Assembly (NCBI GenBank): GCA_030152405.1
Contig: JASLJL010000542.1
Location: 1 to 17,537 of the forward strand
Length of the DNA: 17,537 bases
Direction of reading: 5' to 3'
Origin: Gordonia sp. (in: high G+C Gram-positive bacteria)
Lineage (GTDB): Bacteria > Actinomycetota > Actinomycetes > Mycobacteriales > Mycobacteriaceae
A model generated the notes under the pieces. That model had not been told where the DNA came from. It searched no databases and saw only the letters and a program-made list of their open reading frames with translations. Positions 1 to 6,227 of the stretch are shown piece after piece; position 1 is the stretch's first letter; each line of letters starts with the position of its first letter. The translations under genes and the position numbers were made by a program.

Positions 1-859
1 GCTCGGGGTGGGCTTCGATTTCCGTAGTCCAGATCGACTCGCGGGTCTTGGTGACCTCCGCCGGGTCCAGTGGCACCGGAAGCCGCCCATTAGCATCCTC
101 GGTCGCGGACAGGTACGCGTCGAGGTCTCCTCGGTGCTTGCGCGCCAGATGGCCACAGACCCGGGCGAGCCAGTCGTTGCGCCCGCCCTCCTGCGGCGGA
201 TTCGCCAGCAGATCACCAAGTGCGCCTTCCGGGGTCTCGGTGGCCAGTCGGAGGGCACGGGGGGATTTCGGGGTGCTCTTGGCCGTTAGGTGCCTAGGGA
301 GTTCCTGCGCGGCGTCCTCGAAGATCGCCGTCAGTTCCTCATCAGTGAGCAGGTGCTCGACCTGGTTGTTCTCGTCCCCCACCGTGTACGGCTGGTTGGT
401 AGCCTCGTGCAGGCTGGGCGGCATGACGATGTAGGACCCCTCACCGATCCGCACGTCAATACCCAGCCCCAGCACGTCAGTTCCCGACTTCATTCGGGAC
501 ACCATGGACCCCGGGGCATACCGGTAGATCAGGTGCTGGTTTCCGTTGCCGCGCCCACTGTGGTGCACGCGTGTCGCGGGGAAGGACTTCAAGACCGATC
601 CGCCGTGGTTCACGTCGATATCGAACGCGATTCGATCTGTACCAAGGTTCGCACCGATTCCGCGTGATGGGTTGGGTCCCCACCACTTGCGGATCTGCGC
701 GGGGTCAGTGGTGCCGTCGTGTGCACCACGCCCGCCCTGCTTCTTGCTGATGGCTGGGATCTTGGTGCCGGGACGGAGCGGGAAGACATTCCATCCGTCG
801 TTGGCGAACTGTAGCGCGGCAGTGAGGTGGGCCAGTGCGCGCGGGGCTGATTCGGTCAC
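1..859 (-). CDS. Primase-polymerase (AEP superfamily prim-pol), C-terminus outside window
   Basis: Bifunctional DNA primase/polymerase, expected to make primers and possibly extend DNA at the phage fork. The 286 visible residues carry the prim-pol N-domain pattern: GWNVFPLRPGTKIP at about 22-35, a DGTTDPAQIRKWW segment at 48-60, the metal-binding pair D80-x-D82 (FDIDV), and a basic/His segment ending in QHLIYRY at about 108-114, matching the nucleotide-binding His of the family. Residues about 222-280 (GGRNDWLARVCGHLARK, then PLDPAEVTKTRESIW) resemble a primase C-terminal (PriCT) domain. A helicase domain often follows in this family and would lie left of the window. The start is GTG at 859, with AAGGA seven bases upstream. 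It lies downstream of the SSB-like gene and is separated from it by a 10-bp-stem hairpin. Family assignment is confident; full architecture cannot be seen. Confidence 0.85.
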   Translation of the reverse strand, partial: MTESAPRALAHLTAALQFANDGWNVFPLRPGTKIPAISKKQGGRGAHDGTTDPAQIRKWWGPNPSRGIGANLGTDRIAFDIDVNHGGSVLKSFPATRVHHSGRGNGNQHLIYRYAPGSMVSRMKSGTDVLGLGIDVRIGEGSYIVMPPSLHEATNQPYTVGDENNQVEHLLTDEELTAIFEDAAQELPRHLTAKSTPKSPRALRLATETPEGALGDLLANPPQEGGRNDWLARVCGHLARKHRGDLDAYLSATEDANGRLPVPLDPAEVTKTRESIWTTEIEAHPE

Positions 860-880
860 GGTGAGGTCCTTCGAACGGGT

Positions 881-913
881 GGGGGTCCCCTGCCTTGTCG
901 GCGGGGGACCCCC
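881..913 (-). terminator. GC hairpin between SSB-like gene and prim-pol
   Basis: A perfect 10-bp stem (GGGGGTCCCC at 881-890 pairing with 904-913) closes a 13-nt loop. It follows the SSB-like gene stop and precedes the prim-pol ribosome-binding site. There is no U-tract, so it may be a weak or partial terminator, or an mRNA-stabilising element. Confidence 0.5.
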
Positions 914-914
914 T

Positions 915-944
915 ATCCTAGCATGGGTGTTGGATCAGAAGTTG
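915..944 (-). promoter_or_regulatory. Possible -10-only promoter for prim-pol
   Basis: On the minus strand, CCCATGC-TAGGAT (TAGGAT at 915-920) closely resembles the spacer end and -10 of the 2525-2554 promoter (CCCATGC-TAGGCT). The position 18 bp upstream has CAACTT instead of TTGACA, and the GTCA half is missing. It may be an operator-free weak promoter or a decayed copy. Confidence 0.25.
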
Positions 945-1474
945 TCGGCGTCGGCGGTACCCTCGTCCTCGGAGGCGAGGATCTCGTCGACCTCGACGGT
1001 GTCCGGGATCGGCACCACGCCGCGAACGTCGTTGACCTTCTCGCCCATGCGGGCACCGGACTGGATGGTACGGATGCCGATGTCCAGCATCGCAGGCTCA
1101 CCGATCATCTCGTCGGTGTCGCTGTCCGGCGTGTAGCCCATGTTCTCGAAGAACGCCTTCATCTGGCCGTTGGCCATGCGGACGAACGTGTCCCACTTGT
1201 CTTGGGACTTGGGGTAGTTCGCGGGCATCTTGTTGTTCATGATGACGTTGAGTCGCAGGAACTGGCGACCGGGGAACTTCTTGCCGGTCAGGTCGTGGAT
1301 CTCGTTGAACGAGCAGACCCAGGTGGACACGTGGTCCGGGTAGTTCTTGTGCTCCTCGGGGGCCACCTCGAACAGGCGGGTGAGGTACTTGCCGGGGGTG
1401 AGGTTCTCGAATCCGCCCGAGACCTGCTCGGACTTGGCGACGGACTGGGAGACCTTGGCGGGCAACTTAGGCAT
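935..1474 (-). CDS. SSB-like single-strand DNA-binding protein (DUF669-type candidate)
   Basis: A 179-aa protein with no catalytic motif. Residues about 22-155 form one predicted beta-rich domain: FENLTPGKYLTRLFEV, a WVCSFNEIHDLTGKKFPGR turn, then RLNVIMNN. This recalls DUF669/OB-fold phage ssDNA-binding proteins, which bind and modify a growing strand feature of the form LTGKKFPGR. The C-terminus is strongly acidic and ends in Phe (EDEGTADADNF), like the protein-interaction tip of bacterial SSB. It lies directly downstream of a Sak4-type ATPase, a pairing typical of phage recombination and replication modules. The start ATG is preceded by AAGGA eight bases upstream. No separate promoter is seen, so it is probably co-transcribed with the ATPase. 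Function is inferred from the tail, context and overall pattern; a profile search was not possible. Confidence 0.6.
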   Translation of the reverse strand: MPKLPAKVSQSVAKSEQVSGGFENLTPGKYLTRLFEVAPEEHKNYPDHVSTWVCSFNEIHDLTGKKFPGRQFLRLNVIMNNKMPANYPKSQDKWDTFVRMANGQMKAFFENMGYTPDSDTDEMIGEPAMLDIGIRTIQSGARMGEKVNDVRGVVPIPDTVEVDEILASEDEGTADADNF

Positions 1475-1522
1475 TTCGTGTTTCCTTACTTGGGGTGGTG
1501 TTTTGGCTGGTTGACCAGGTGG

Positions 1523-2479
1523 TCACTTACCGGTGCCCTGCAGGGCATCGGAGTCTTCGGTGAGGTCCCCATCGAGGTACCCCAGGACGCGCGGGAAGGT
1601 CGGCTCGTTGAGTACCTGCGGGAGCGTGCCGTAACGGTCCTTGGACCTGCGGCGTCCGGCCTGCTTGGTAACCGCGCGGTACGGCTTGCCGATCTCGTCC
1701 TTGGACCCGGCTTCGGCTTCCTTGAAGTACATCACCAGGTCCATGTATCCGAGAACGTCCTTCTGGATGCCGGGGCTGACGGCGGGTCCGTAGGTGGTCT
1801 GCCCGGTGTCCTCGTCCACGTCGCGGCGTTCCAGGGCGGTGAGGATGAGGTGGCAGGGCAGGTCGCGGAACTTGCGCAGGAGGTCTCGGAACTGCTTGGC
1901 CATGACGCCGTAGTCGTTGCGGTCCGTGTCCCACCGGACGTTTTCGTCCAGGATCTGGCCGGACTGTTCGGCGCGGGCGATGGTTCGATTGACTCGGACG
2001 TCCGAAACCTTGCCAACCAGAGCATCAGCGACGTCGGTGATGGAGTCGATGATGACCGCAAACCAGGAGTTGGGGTCGTTGATCAAGTCGGCCTTGATCT
2101 GGTAGTAGATGGCTTCGAGGTTGGCGTGGGTGATGGCGGCGTCCGGGTCGTCCGGGCTGGGCCAAACGGCGATGTTCTCGACCTTGACGCCCTGGTTCTG
2201 CAGGGCCTTGGTTTTCAGACCGCCTTCGGCGTTGATGACCAGGACTCGACCGAGGTTGGCGGCGTGGGCCGCGCTGGTGGTCTTGGACGATCCTTCTCGA
2301 CCCCAGAAGATGGTCTTGACGTAGTCCTTGGTGTCGGTGAGGGCGGCAAACGAGATGCCGCCCCCGAAGGCCGGGGGAGTGGTGGGGGCGGAATTAGCAA
2401 TCCGCGCGGTGTCCTCCGGGGTGGTCTTCGGTGCGAGGTTCTCGACCGGCTTCTGTTCTGTCTTCGGTGCGCGTGGCAT
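1523..2479 (-). CDS. Sak4-type RecA-like ATPase (single-strand annealing/recombination)
   Basis: A 318-aa P-loop ATPase of the phage Sak4 (AAA_24) group, short RecA-fold proteins that promote annealing together with a phage SSB. After a Pro-rich disordered N-terminus (1-40), the Walker A G60-REG-SS-K66-T67 follows a beta strand (VKTIFWG). Walker B is FAVIIDS at 140-146 with D145. Residues about 165-250 (RWDTDRNDYGVMAKQFRDLLRKFRDLPCHLILTA, written here in outline) match the conserved core after Walker B, where the strand CHLILTALE ends in the usual sensor position. RecA-like filament-forming regions are absent, as expected for Sak4. It has its own promoter at 2525-2554, and an AAAGGA Shine-Dalgarno lies upstream of ATG 2479. 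The SSB-like gene follows 48 bp downstream. Family assignment is confident. Confidence 0.85.
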   Translation of the reverse strand: MPRAPKTEQKPVENLAPKTTPEDTARIANSAPTTPPAFGGGISFAALTDTKDYVKTIFWGREGSSKTTSAAHAANLGRVLVINAEGGLKTKALQNQGVKVENIAVWPSPDDPDAAITHANLEAIYYQIKADLINDPNSWFAVIIDSITDVADALVGKVSDVRVNRTIARAEQSGQILDENVRWDTDRNDYGVMAKQFRDLLRKFRDLPCHLILTALERRDVDEDTGQTTYGPAVSPGIQKDVLGYMDLVMYFKEAEAGSKDEIGKPYRAVTKQAGRRRSKDRYGTLPQVLNEPTFPRVLGYLDGDLTEDSDALQGTGK

Positions 2480-2524
2480 CGTGTTTTCCTTTGTTCGTTG
2501 TGCCTGTGTGGCGTCTGCTGGACT

Positions 2525-2554
2525 AGCCTAGCATGGGCTTTGACCGGCTGTCAA
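2525..2554 (-). promoter_or_regulatory. Operator-promoter 1, for the Sak4-like gene
   Basis: Minus strand: TTGACA (2554-2549), 18-bp spacer, TAGGCT (2530-2525), with the imperfect palindrome TTGAC-AGCCG-GTCAA over the -35. It lies inside the last codons of the 2528-2881 gene, and the TAG of the -10 is that gene's stop codon. Confidence 0.8.
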
Positions 2555-2881
2555 CTCGGTGGAGATGCGGGCCAGCCCGTCTCTGCAGTGAGTCAGGTAG
2601 ACTCGGGTTCGAACGCTGTTCTTACCCCTGCACACTGCTAGGTGATTATTCCAAATTACTGCCGCCGCGTCGAATTTCTTAGCCCATTTGGCTATCATCT
2701 TCGACGGGTTTTCGTAGTACAGAGCCAGTTCAAACAGCCTGTCCGACGTTGGTTCTTGGGATAGGGTGTAAGCGGCCACCAAATCGCCTCTGGTGGCCCT
2801 GTTCAGTAGTACGAGGGCGCGGTCCCCATTGAACCTCGGCATGGACTGGTACCGACGATAGGGTCTGCGCCGCGACTGCAT
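2528..2881 (-). CDS. Hypothetical basic protein, 117 aa
   Basis: Function not recognised. The protein is strongly basic at its N-terminus (MQSRRRPYRRYQSM). Its middle is helical (DLVAAYTLSQ, RLFELALYYENPSKMIAKWAKKF), followed by a segment with three Cys (CRGKN, HCRDG and the terminal Cys). ATG 2881 is chosen because it overlaps the stop of the upstream nuclease gene in the sequence TGATG, implying translational coupling; no Shine-Dalgarno is visible. The internal Met at 2842 is an alternative start and also lacks a ribosome-binding site. It is the last gene of the operon that begins at 4511. Its final codons contain the complete promoter of the next unit. A nucleic-acid-binding accessory role would fit the charge, but this is only a guess. 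Confidence 0.65.
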   Translation of the reverse strand: MQSRRRPYRRYQSMPRFNGDRALVLLNRATRGDLVAAYTLSQEPTSDRLFELALYYENPSKMIAKWAKKFDAAAVIWNNHLAVCRGKNSVRTRVYLTHCRDGLARISTELTAGQSPC

Positions 2882-3819
2882 CAGTTGTGGCGGGTGAAGT
2901 CTTGTACGAACCCTGCGGATTCCAGGGCGTACACCTGGTCCACGCCCTGCCGCGTCTGCAGGTGGATTTCCTTGAAATCGCACTTCCACCCGCACTGGCG
3001 GGGGTCCGGGGATGAGTACAGCGGGAGTTCCTTGGACTTGGGCGGGTAGGCGTTGCGAGCCGCCGCCCACGCGTCCAGGGCCACCCGGGAAGTCTCTTCG
3101 TGGGACCTGTTCAGGAGAGTTCGGCGGAATCGGTCGTGCAGGGACTGGGGGGCAGACTTGCCGGTGTATCCCGGGAAGTCTGCGAGGTTGCGCTTGGTAC
3201 GAGCGGCGGAATGGATCGAACCGACGATCTCGAACCCGAGTTGGCGCATTGCCCAGGTGTACAGCCCGAACTGGTCATCGATTTCGAGGTCCATCTGGTT
3301 CGGGAGGTTGGCCCCGGACTTGTGGTCCAGCACCCACAGCAGGCCGGTGAGGTTGTGGCGCAAAACCAAGTCGAGTTTGCCCTTGAGTTGGTAGCGGCTG
3401 TTACGCCCGTTGGGGTCCTTGAGCGGGATCTGGAAGGCGTACTCGACCGCGACCGGTCGCCATTCCTTGTCGATGCCGTAGAACTCGACGTGACCGGCGT
3501 ACATCCAGTCGATGAGTTCGGCGTCCTCGCTGACGTATTCGCCGTCGTCCCCGAACAGGTGACGGCGAGCGCGCACCGCGCATTCCTCCAGTAGGACCGG
3601 GTCGTGATCGTCGGTGGCGCTGTTGATTCGGCCTTCGTCCCAAGCGGCCATGAGCACGCGGTAGTGGTCTTCCATGACCATGTGCCACAGGGTGCCTCGG
3701 AACAGCGCGGACCCTTCTTCCTTGGGCTTGGTCCAGCGTTCCTTGTAGGCGAGGTAGTGCTTGAGCGGGCACTGCCGGAAGGTGTCGAGTTCCGAGTAGG
3801 AAACAATGATGGGTTCCAT
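2881..3819 (-). CDS. PD-(D/E)XK nuclease, Cas4/RecB-like
   Basis: A 312-aa exonuclease of the RecB/Cas4 type, expected to process DNA ends in recombination with the Sak4-SSB pair. The motifs appear in order: C17 in SELDTFRQCPLKHYL; the His motif RGTLWHMVME (H46); E126 in VAVEYAF; LKGKLDLV with D150; the core LWVLDHKSG with D165-H-K167; and the QxxxY motif DDQFGLY (Q183, Y187). A C-terminal C276-GWK-C280 pair, with C17, recalls the iron-sulphur cluster of AddB/Cas4. The fourth Cys expected after the pair is missing, so cluster binding is uncertain. ATG 3819 is chosen over upstream in-frame codons because AAAGG precedes it and because the 46-aa gene ends just upstream. No cas genes or CRISPR are nearby, so a CRISPR role is unlikely. 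Confidence 0.88.
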   Translation of the reverse strand: MEPIIVSYSELDTFRQCPLKHYLAYKERWTKPKEEGSALFRGTLWHMVMEDHYRVLMAAWDEGRINSATDDHDPVLLEECAVRARRHLFGDDGEYVSEDAELIDWMYAGHVEFYGIDKEWRPVAVEYAFQIPLKDPNGRNSRYQLKGKLDLVLRHNLTGLLWVLDHKSGANLPNQMDLEIDDQFGLYTWAMRQLGFEIVGSIHSAARTKRNLADFPGYTGKSAPQSLHDRFRRTLLNRSHEETSRVALDAWAAARNAYPPKSKELPLYSSPDPRQCGWKCDFKEIHLQTRQGVDQVYALESAGFVQDFTRHN

Positions 3820-3824
3820 GCTAA

Positions 3825-3965
3825 TTAACCTTTCCAGTTTTGGGACGTGGTTTCGTCCCAGTCTTTGATTTTCAGCCAGTCGTGGTGCTGGCCGGGGTGT
3901 CCGGCGTCCAGGTCGCACCGGAGGCCGGGGCGTGTGGCCGTACAGGGGGTCTTGTGGTCAGTCAT
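3825..3965 (-). CDS. Small Cys/His protein, 46 aa (zinc-finger-like)
   Basis: A short gene that is easily missed. Residues C8, C17, H23 and H27/H28 sit in the pattern C-x8-C-x5-H-x3-HH (RCDLDAGHPGQHHDW). Short proteins with an RC-x4-GHxGxH core are frequent in actinobacteria and their phages, and probably bind one zinc ion; their function is unknown. ATG 3965 overlaps the stop of the 60-aa membrane protein by 8 bp. The TAA at 3825-3827 is six bases from the nuclease start, and its last codons carry the nuclease ribosome-binding site. This close packing on both sides supports a real gene. Confidence 0.65.
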   Translation of the reverse strand: MTDHKTPCTATRPGLRCDLDAGHPGQHHDWLKIKDWDETTSQNWKG

Positions 3966-4140
3966 TCTTTCCCATCCCTAGGAGTTGGTAGACGAGCCAG
4001 AGGGCCAGCACGACCACGAGGATGATCAACCCGTTGGAGGTGCCGGTGTTCAGGGCGAACCTGAAGTGTGCCGCCAGGGCGACTCCGAGAGCGGTCGCGG
4101 TGGCTACCGCCAGAATGAGTTTGCGTCGGCTGGTTTTCAC
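3958..4140 (-). CDS. Small membrane protein, 60 aa
   Basis: The basic N-terminus (MKTSRRK) is followed by a hydrophobic segment at about 8-24 (LILAVATATALGVALAA) and a second one at about 38-55 (LIILVVVLALWLVYQLL). This predicts two membrane spans with a short loop between them. The first span could instead be a signal anchor. Function is unknown. GTG 4140 overlaps the upstream stop in GTGA and has GGAGA six bases before it. It is part of the five-gene operon that starts at 4511. Confidence 0.65.
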   Translation of the reverse strand: MKTSRRKLILAVATATALGVALAAHFRFALNTGTSNGLIILVVVLALWLVYQLLGMGKND

Positions 4141-4511
4141 TTGATTTCTCCGGTCTCGTTGGGGGCTTCGTCCACGTTGAACATGACTTGCATCGTGTAT
4201 TCGAATTGGTTCTTTTCGAACGATTCTTGCACCGTCAGACGGATCAATCCGTCCGGGTCTGCCATGATCATTTCTTCAAGTTTCTTGCCAGCGGCCTTGG
4301 CTAGTGGCCTGACCTGCTTGTAAGTCTGCATCGAGATCATGAACTCGGGGTCCTTGGCCTTGGCGACGGACTCTGCAGACACCACGCCCTTGTATTGCGT
4401 GATAGTTTTTCTGGTGTTCTGGGTCCGGAGTTCTTCAATCAACTCGCGAAGTTCTTCGACGTTGGATTCTGCGACTTTGGCGCGATATTCCCAGTCGGTG
4501 TTCTCGGTCAT
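4137..4511 (-). CDS. Hypothetical protein, 124 aa, N-terminal coiled coil
   Basis: Not recognised. Residues about 8-32 (KVAESNVEELRELIEELRTQN) have heptad spacing and predict a coiled coil, suggesting oligomerisation. The rest is mixed, with a charged C-terminus. It is the first gene of the operon: promoter 4542-4571 lies just upstream, and an AAGGG ribosome-binding site precedes ATG 4511. Downstream come the membrane protein (4-bp overlap), the 46-aa Cys/His protein, the nuclease and the basic 117-aa protein. Confidence 0.7.
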   Translation of the reverse strand: MTENTDWEYRAKVAESNVEELRELIEELRTQNTRKTITQYKGVVSAESVAKAKDPEFMISMQTYKQVRPLAKAAGKKLEEMIMADPDGLIRLTVQESFEKNQFEYTMQVMFNVDEAPNETGEIK

Positions 4512-4541
4512 TCGGTGTCCCTTCGTGGGGTCTGTGTGTCC

Positions 4542-4571
4542 AGCCTACCACATACCTTGACTATGTGTCAA
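4542..4571 (-). promoter_or_regulatory. Operator-promoter 2, for the 4511-2528 operon
   Basis: Minus strand: TTGACA (4571-4566), 18-bp spacer ending TGTGG, TAGGCT (4547-4542). The palindrome TTGAC-ACATA-GTCAA is perfect in both half sites. The start codon of the first gene lies about 30 bp downstream of the -10. Confidence 0.82.
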
Positions 4572-4579
4572 ACACAGGT

Positions 4580-4603
4580 GTGCCCCGCCAGTAGACGGGG
4601 CAC
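4580..4603 (-). terminator. Hairpin after the 148-aa gene
   Basis: An 8-bp perfect stem (GTGCCCCG with CGGGGCAC) and 8-nt loop, starting ten bases after the stop codon at 4613. No U-tract is present. It separates this unit from promoter 2, which starts nine bases further on. Confidence 0.6.
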
Positions 4604-4612
4604 CCTGTTAAA

Positions 4613-5059
4613 CTACGCCCACCAGGCGGGGGCGTGAGGCTTGTCGAACTCAAGTTCCGCCACAGCGCGGGCCACCATCCGGGCGACAATGGAATCCGGC
4701 GCAGTGCGAGGAACCGACGTGTACACCCGCGTGACCTCCTCCGAGTCCGTCTTGACGAACACCCCCGGGTGGGCTTCGACCAGGTACGGGACCACGCTCA
4801 CAGACCCACTGGGGCTGTCAACGGTAATGGACGCCTGAATCCACCCCTGCGACTTCCCGAGCGCCACGGGCTGTACCCCGGCACGATTGAGGATCTCCAC
4901 GTGCACCAGATACCCACTGTCCTCGTTGTCGGCGAGCGCGAGGGCCTCTCGGGGCGTCTTTGGGACCACGGGGGTCTCTTCGTCCCAGGCCGTGTGCTCC
5001 AGGGCCTCCGAAGTGGGTTCCGTGGCTTCCGGCTTGGGGGTGTTTCGCTTGCTGACCAT
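4613..5059 (-). CDS. Hypothetical protein, 148 aa
   Basis: Not recognised. Residues 1-50 are charged and Pro-rich, probably disordered (KRNTPKPEATEPTSEALE). Residues about 55-148 appear to be an alpha/beta domain with alternating strands (YLVHVEILNRAG, WIQASITVDS, SVSVVPYLVEA, VFVKTDSEEVTRVYTS) and a final helix (IVARMVARAVAELEF). ATG 5059 is chosen for its strong ribosome-binding site, AAGGAGATACC directly upstream, which overlaps the end of the preceding gene. It is the last gene of a three-gene unit (5573 to 4613) that ends at the 4580-4603 hairpin. Confidence 0.7.
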   Translation of the reverse strand: MVSKRNTPKPEATEPTSEALEHTAWDEETPVVPKTPREALALADNEDSGYLVHVEILNRAGVQPVALGKSQGWIQASITVDSPSGSVSVVPYLVEAHPGVFVKTDSEEVTRVYTSVPRTAPDSIVARMVARAVAELEFDKPHAPAWWA

Positions 5060-5070
5060 GGTATCTCCTT

Positions 5071-5310
5071 CTAGTCCCACAAGGTGGGCTTGATTCGGTT
5101 TTGCAAATCTGTACTACGGTTCCTGCTCAACTGCGATTCTAGCCAGCCTAGCAGGTGATCCCGGCTGGGGCTACTGTAGGACGCCCCGGTAATTGTGCTC
5201 GTGGCCTTTTCTTGGTGTTCCCCGGCCTCTTCGATGTACCCGACGATCCGACGCCCTCGGGTGGCTTCCAAACGCCTCGGGTGTAGGCTCACGAGCCGCA
5301 GGCTAATCAC
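5071..5310 (-). CDS. Hypothetical protein, 79 aa
   Basis: Not recognised. A basic small protein (SLRLVSLHPRRLEATRGRR at the N-terminus) with a C-terminal helix (DHLLGWLESQLSRN). The GTG start at 5310 overlaps the upstream stop in GTGA, and AAAGG lies upstream. A longer frame reaches 5415 but would overlap the preceding gene by over 100 bp, so the coupled start is preferred. Its TAG is followed at once by the Shine-Dalgarno of the next gene. Confidence 0.6.
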   Translation of the reverse strand: MISLRLVSLHPRRLEATRGRRIVGYIEEAGEHQEKATSTITGASYSSPSRDHLLGWLESQLSRNRSTDLQNRIKPTLWD

Positions 5311-5573
5311 GCCTTCATCCTTTGCGGCACAGCCCCCACTAGGATTTGAGTGTAGGTGTTCAGGGGTTGGTTCCCATAGGACCACCTGACCATCGTGTCC
5401 CGCACCTGTGGGCACCGTTCCTCGATGATCCTGTGGTGTAGGGCGAGGTCCGCGTACTGGCTGGGCTTGCGCTTGGTTTTTGGTGTATGGTCGAGTTCGT
5501 TAGCCAAGGCTTGGGCCTGTTTGCACAGTTCGGCCATTGGCATTTCTCGCAACTGGTTTTCGAGGGGTGTCAT
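5307..5573 (-). CDS. Hypothetical protein, 88 aa
   Basis: Not recognised. It appears helical, with an N-terminal MTPLENQLREMPMAELCKQ helix and a His/Arg-rich centre (YADLALHHRIIEERCPQVRD). ATG 5573 has AGGAG nine bases upstream. It is the first gene after the 5592-5627 hairpin. No operator-promoter of the window's standard design precedes it, so expression probably depends on read-through from the 169-aa gene upstream. Confidence 0.65.
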   Translation of the reverse strand: MTPLENQLREMPMAELCKQAQALANELDHTPKTKRKPSQYADLALHHRIIEERCPQVRDTMVRWSYGNQPLNTYTQILVGAVPQRMKA

Positions 5574-5591
5574 GCTGTGCTCCTACTGTTA

Positions 5592-5627
5592 CAGGAGGGG
5601 GACCCCTTTCGGGGTCCCCCGGTCCTG
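5592..5627 (-). terminator. Strong GC hairpin after the 169-aa gene
   Basis: GGGGGACCCC-TTTC-GGGGTCCCCC forms a perfect 10-bp stem with a 4-nt loop, flanked by a further CAGGA/TCCTG pairing. It begins immediately after the TAA at 5628. It lacks a U-tract, and the next gene lacks a promoter, so termination may be partial. Confidence 0.6.
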
Positions 5628-6137
5628 TTAGTTGACCTCGGTCCAGTCGCCGGACCCGTCGCGCTTGGTGTTGCGGTAGATGGTGTCCTGTCCGGGGCGG
5701 GACCCGGTCGGGTAGGTCCAGCGCCCGACCTTGATCTCTCCGCCGTCCGCCTGAATCGGGCGGGCCTGGGCGGTGGGGGTCTCCATCGCGTGCCAGAACT
5801 CGTCCGGGTGCCAGCCGAAGTGGCAACCGGCGTCGGCGTTGGTGTTCACCTTGGCGCTGTAGCGGTCCCACTCCTTGTCGATCTTGCGGGACAGCGCGTT
5901 GGTGAACTTGGTCTGCAGTGCCGGGGTGGGCAGGTGGCCAATTGCGGCCTTGGTCATCTTCACCGGTCCCTCGACGTCGCCGGTCGAGCCGTTGCGGAAC
6001 TCGGGGGACTCCCAAACCAGGGTCAGCAGGAACGAGACGTGCTTGGCGTCGTGGCCCGGGCGGTAGATGGCCTTGCCGGTGACCTGCTGGCCGCAGGAAC
6101 CGCACTTGCAGTTTCGGGTTTCGGTGTTCTGGGCCAT
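5628..6137 (-). CDS. Zinc-binding protein with C-x-C-x2-C...PGHDxK module, 169 aa
   Basis: Function unknown. The N-terminus holds C10-K-C12-GS-C15 followed by YRPGHDAK (H29, D30), a compact Cys/His module. A closely related module (CTCGCGG...LPGHDSK) forms the C-terminus of the 194-aa protein at 8355-8939. The rest (about 35-169) is a separate domain with WESPEFRNG and GCHFGWHPDEFW. The C-terminal segment KVGRWTYPTGSRPGQDTIYRN could be a beta structure. ATG 6137 has GGAG upstream. The frame is open to 6209, but that extension passes through the promoter and so cannot be translated from its transcript. It is a single-gene unit with its own promoter, leader hairpin and terminator. Confidence 0.72.
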   Translation of the reverse strand: MAQNTETRNCKCGSCGQQVTGKAIYRPGHDAKHVSFLLTLVWESPEFRNGSTGDVEGPVKMTKAAIGHLPTPALQTKFTNALSRKIDKEWDRYSAKVNTNADAGCHFGWHPDEFWHAMETPTAQARPIQADGGEIKVGRWTYPTGSRPGQDTIYRNTKRDGSGDWTEVN

Positions 6138-6154
6138 TTCCGGCTCCTTCGTTT

Positions 6155-6182
6155 TATCCCCGGGGCCTTTCCCCGGTTGATA
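6155..6182 (-). promoter_or_regulatory. Conserved 5' leader hairpin, copy A
   Basis: RNA-sense CCGGGG-AAAGG-CCCCGG with an outer TATC/GATA pairing. It lies at the predicted 5' end of the mRNA, between promoter 3 and the ribosome-binding site. The same loop and stem design occurs at 9317-9346 and 9666-9682. Confidence 0.6.
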
Positions 6183-6187
6183 TCTCA

Positions 6188-6217
6188 ATTCTACCACAGG
6201 TCGTGACAAGCCGTCAA
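6188..6217 (-). promoter_or_regulatory. Operator-promoter 3, for the 169-aa gene
   Basis: Minus strand: TTGACG (6217-6212), 18-bp spacer ending TGTGG, TAGAAT (6193-6188). Operator TTGAC-GGCTT-GTCAC. The RuvC-like gene ends only ten bases upstream. Confidence 0.8.
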
Positions 6218-6227
6218 GTATTGATCT

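Noticed and set aside
1509..1526. Further operator-promoter at TTGACCAGGTGGTCAC
   Set aside because: The spacing of half sites is 6 bp instead of 5, and no TAGRCT-like -10 stands 18 bp away on either strand.
2597..2625. tRNA-like T-loop (GGTTCGAAC)
   Set aside because: The flanking bases do not pair as a T stem, no acceptor or anticodon arm fits, and the site is inside the 117-aa coding frame.
923..2641. A 572-aa plus-strand open frame
   Set aside because: It lies opposite the SSB-like and Sak4-like genes, which have motifs, ribosome-binding sites and a promoter. The translation is Val/Gly/Leu-rich with no domain, typical of an antisense shadow in GC-rich DNA.
2881..3819. CRISPR-associated Cas4
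   Set aside because: No CRISPR repeats or other cas genes are visible. The recombination neighbours suggest a phage exonuclease of the same fold.
6138..6209. N-terminal extension of the 169-aa protein (and similar ones at 9304-9372 and 9644-9787)
   Set aside because: The extended frames run through the leader hairpin and the promoter itself, so they cannot be translated from the predicted transcript; good ribosome-binding sites mark the later starts.
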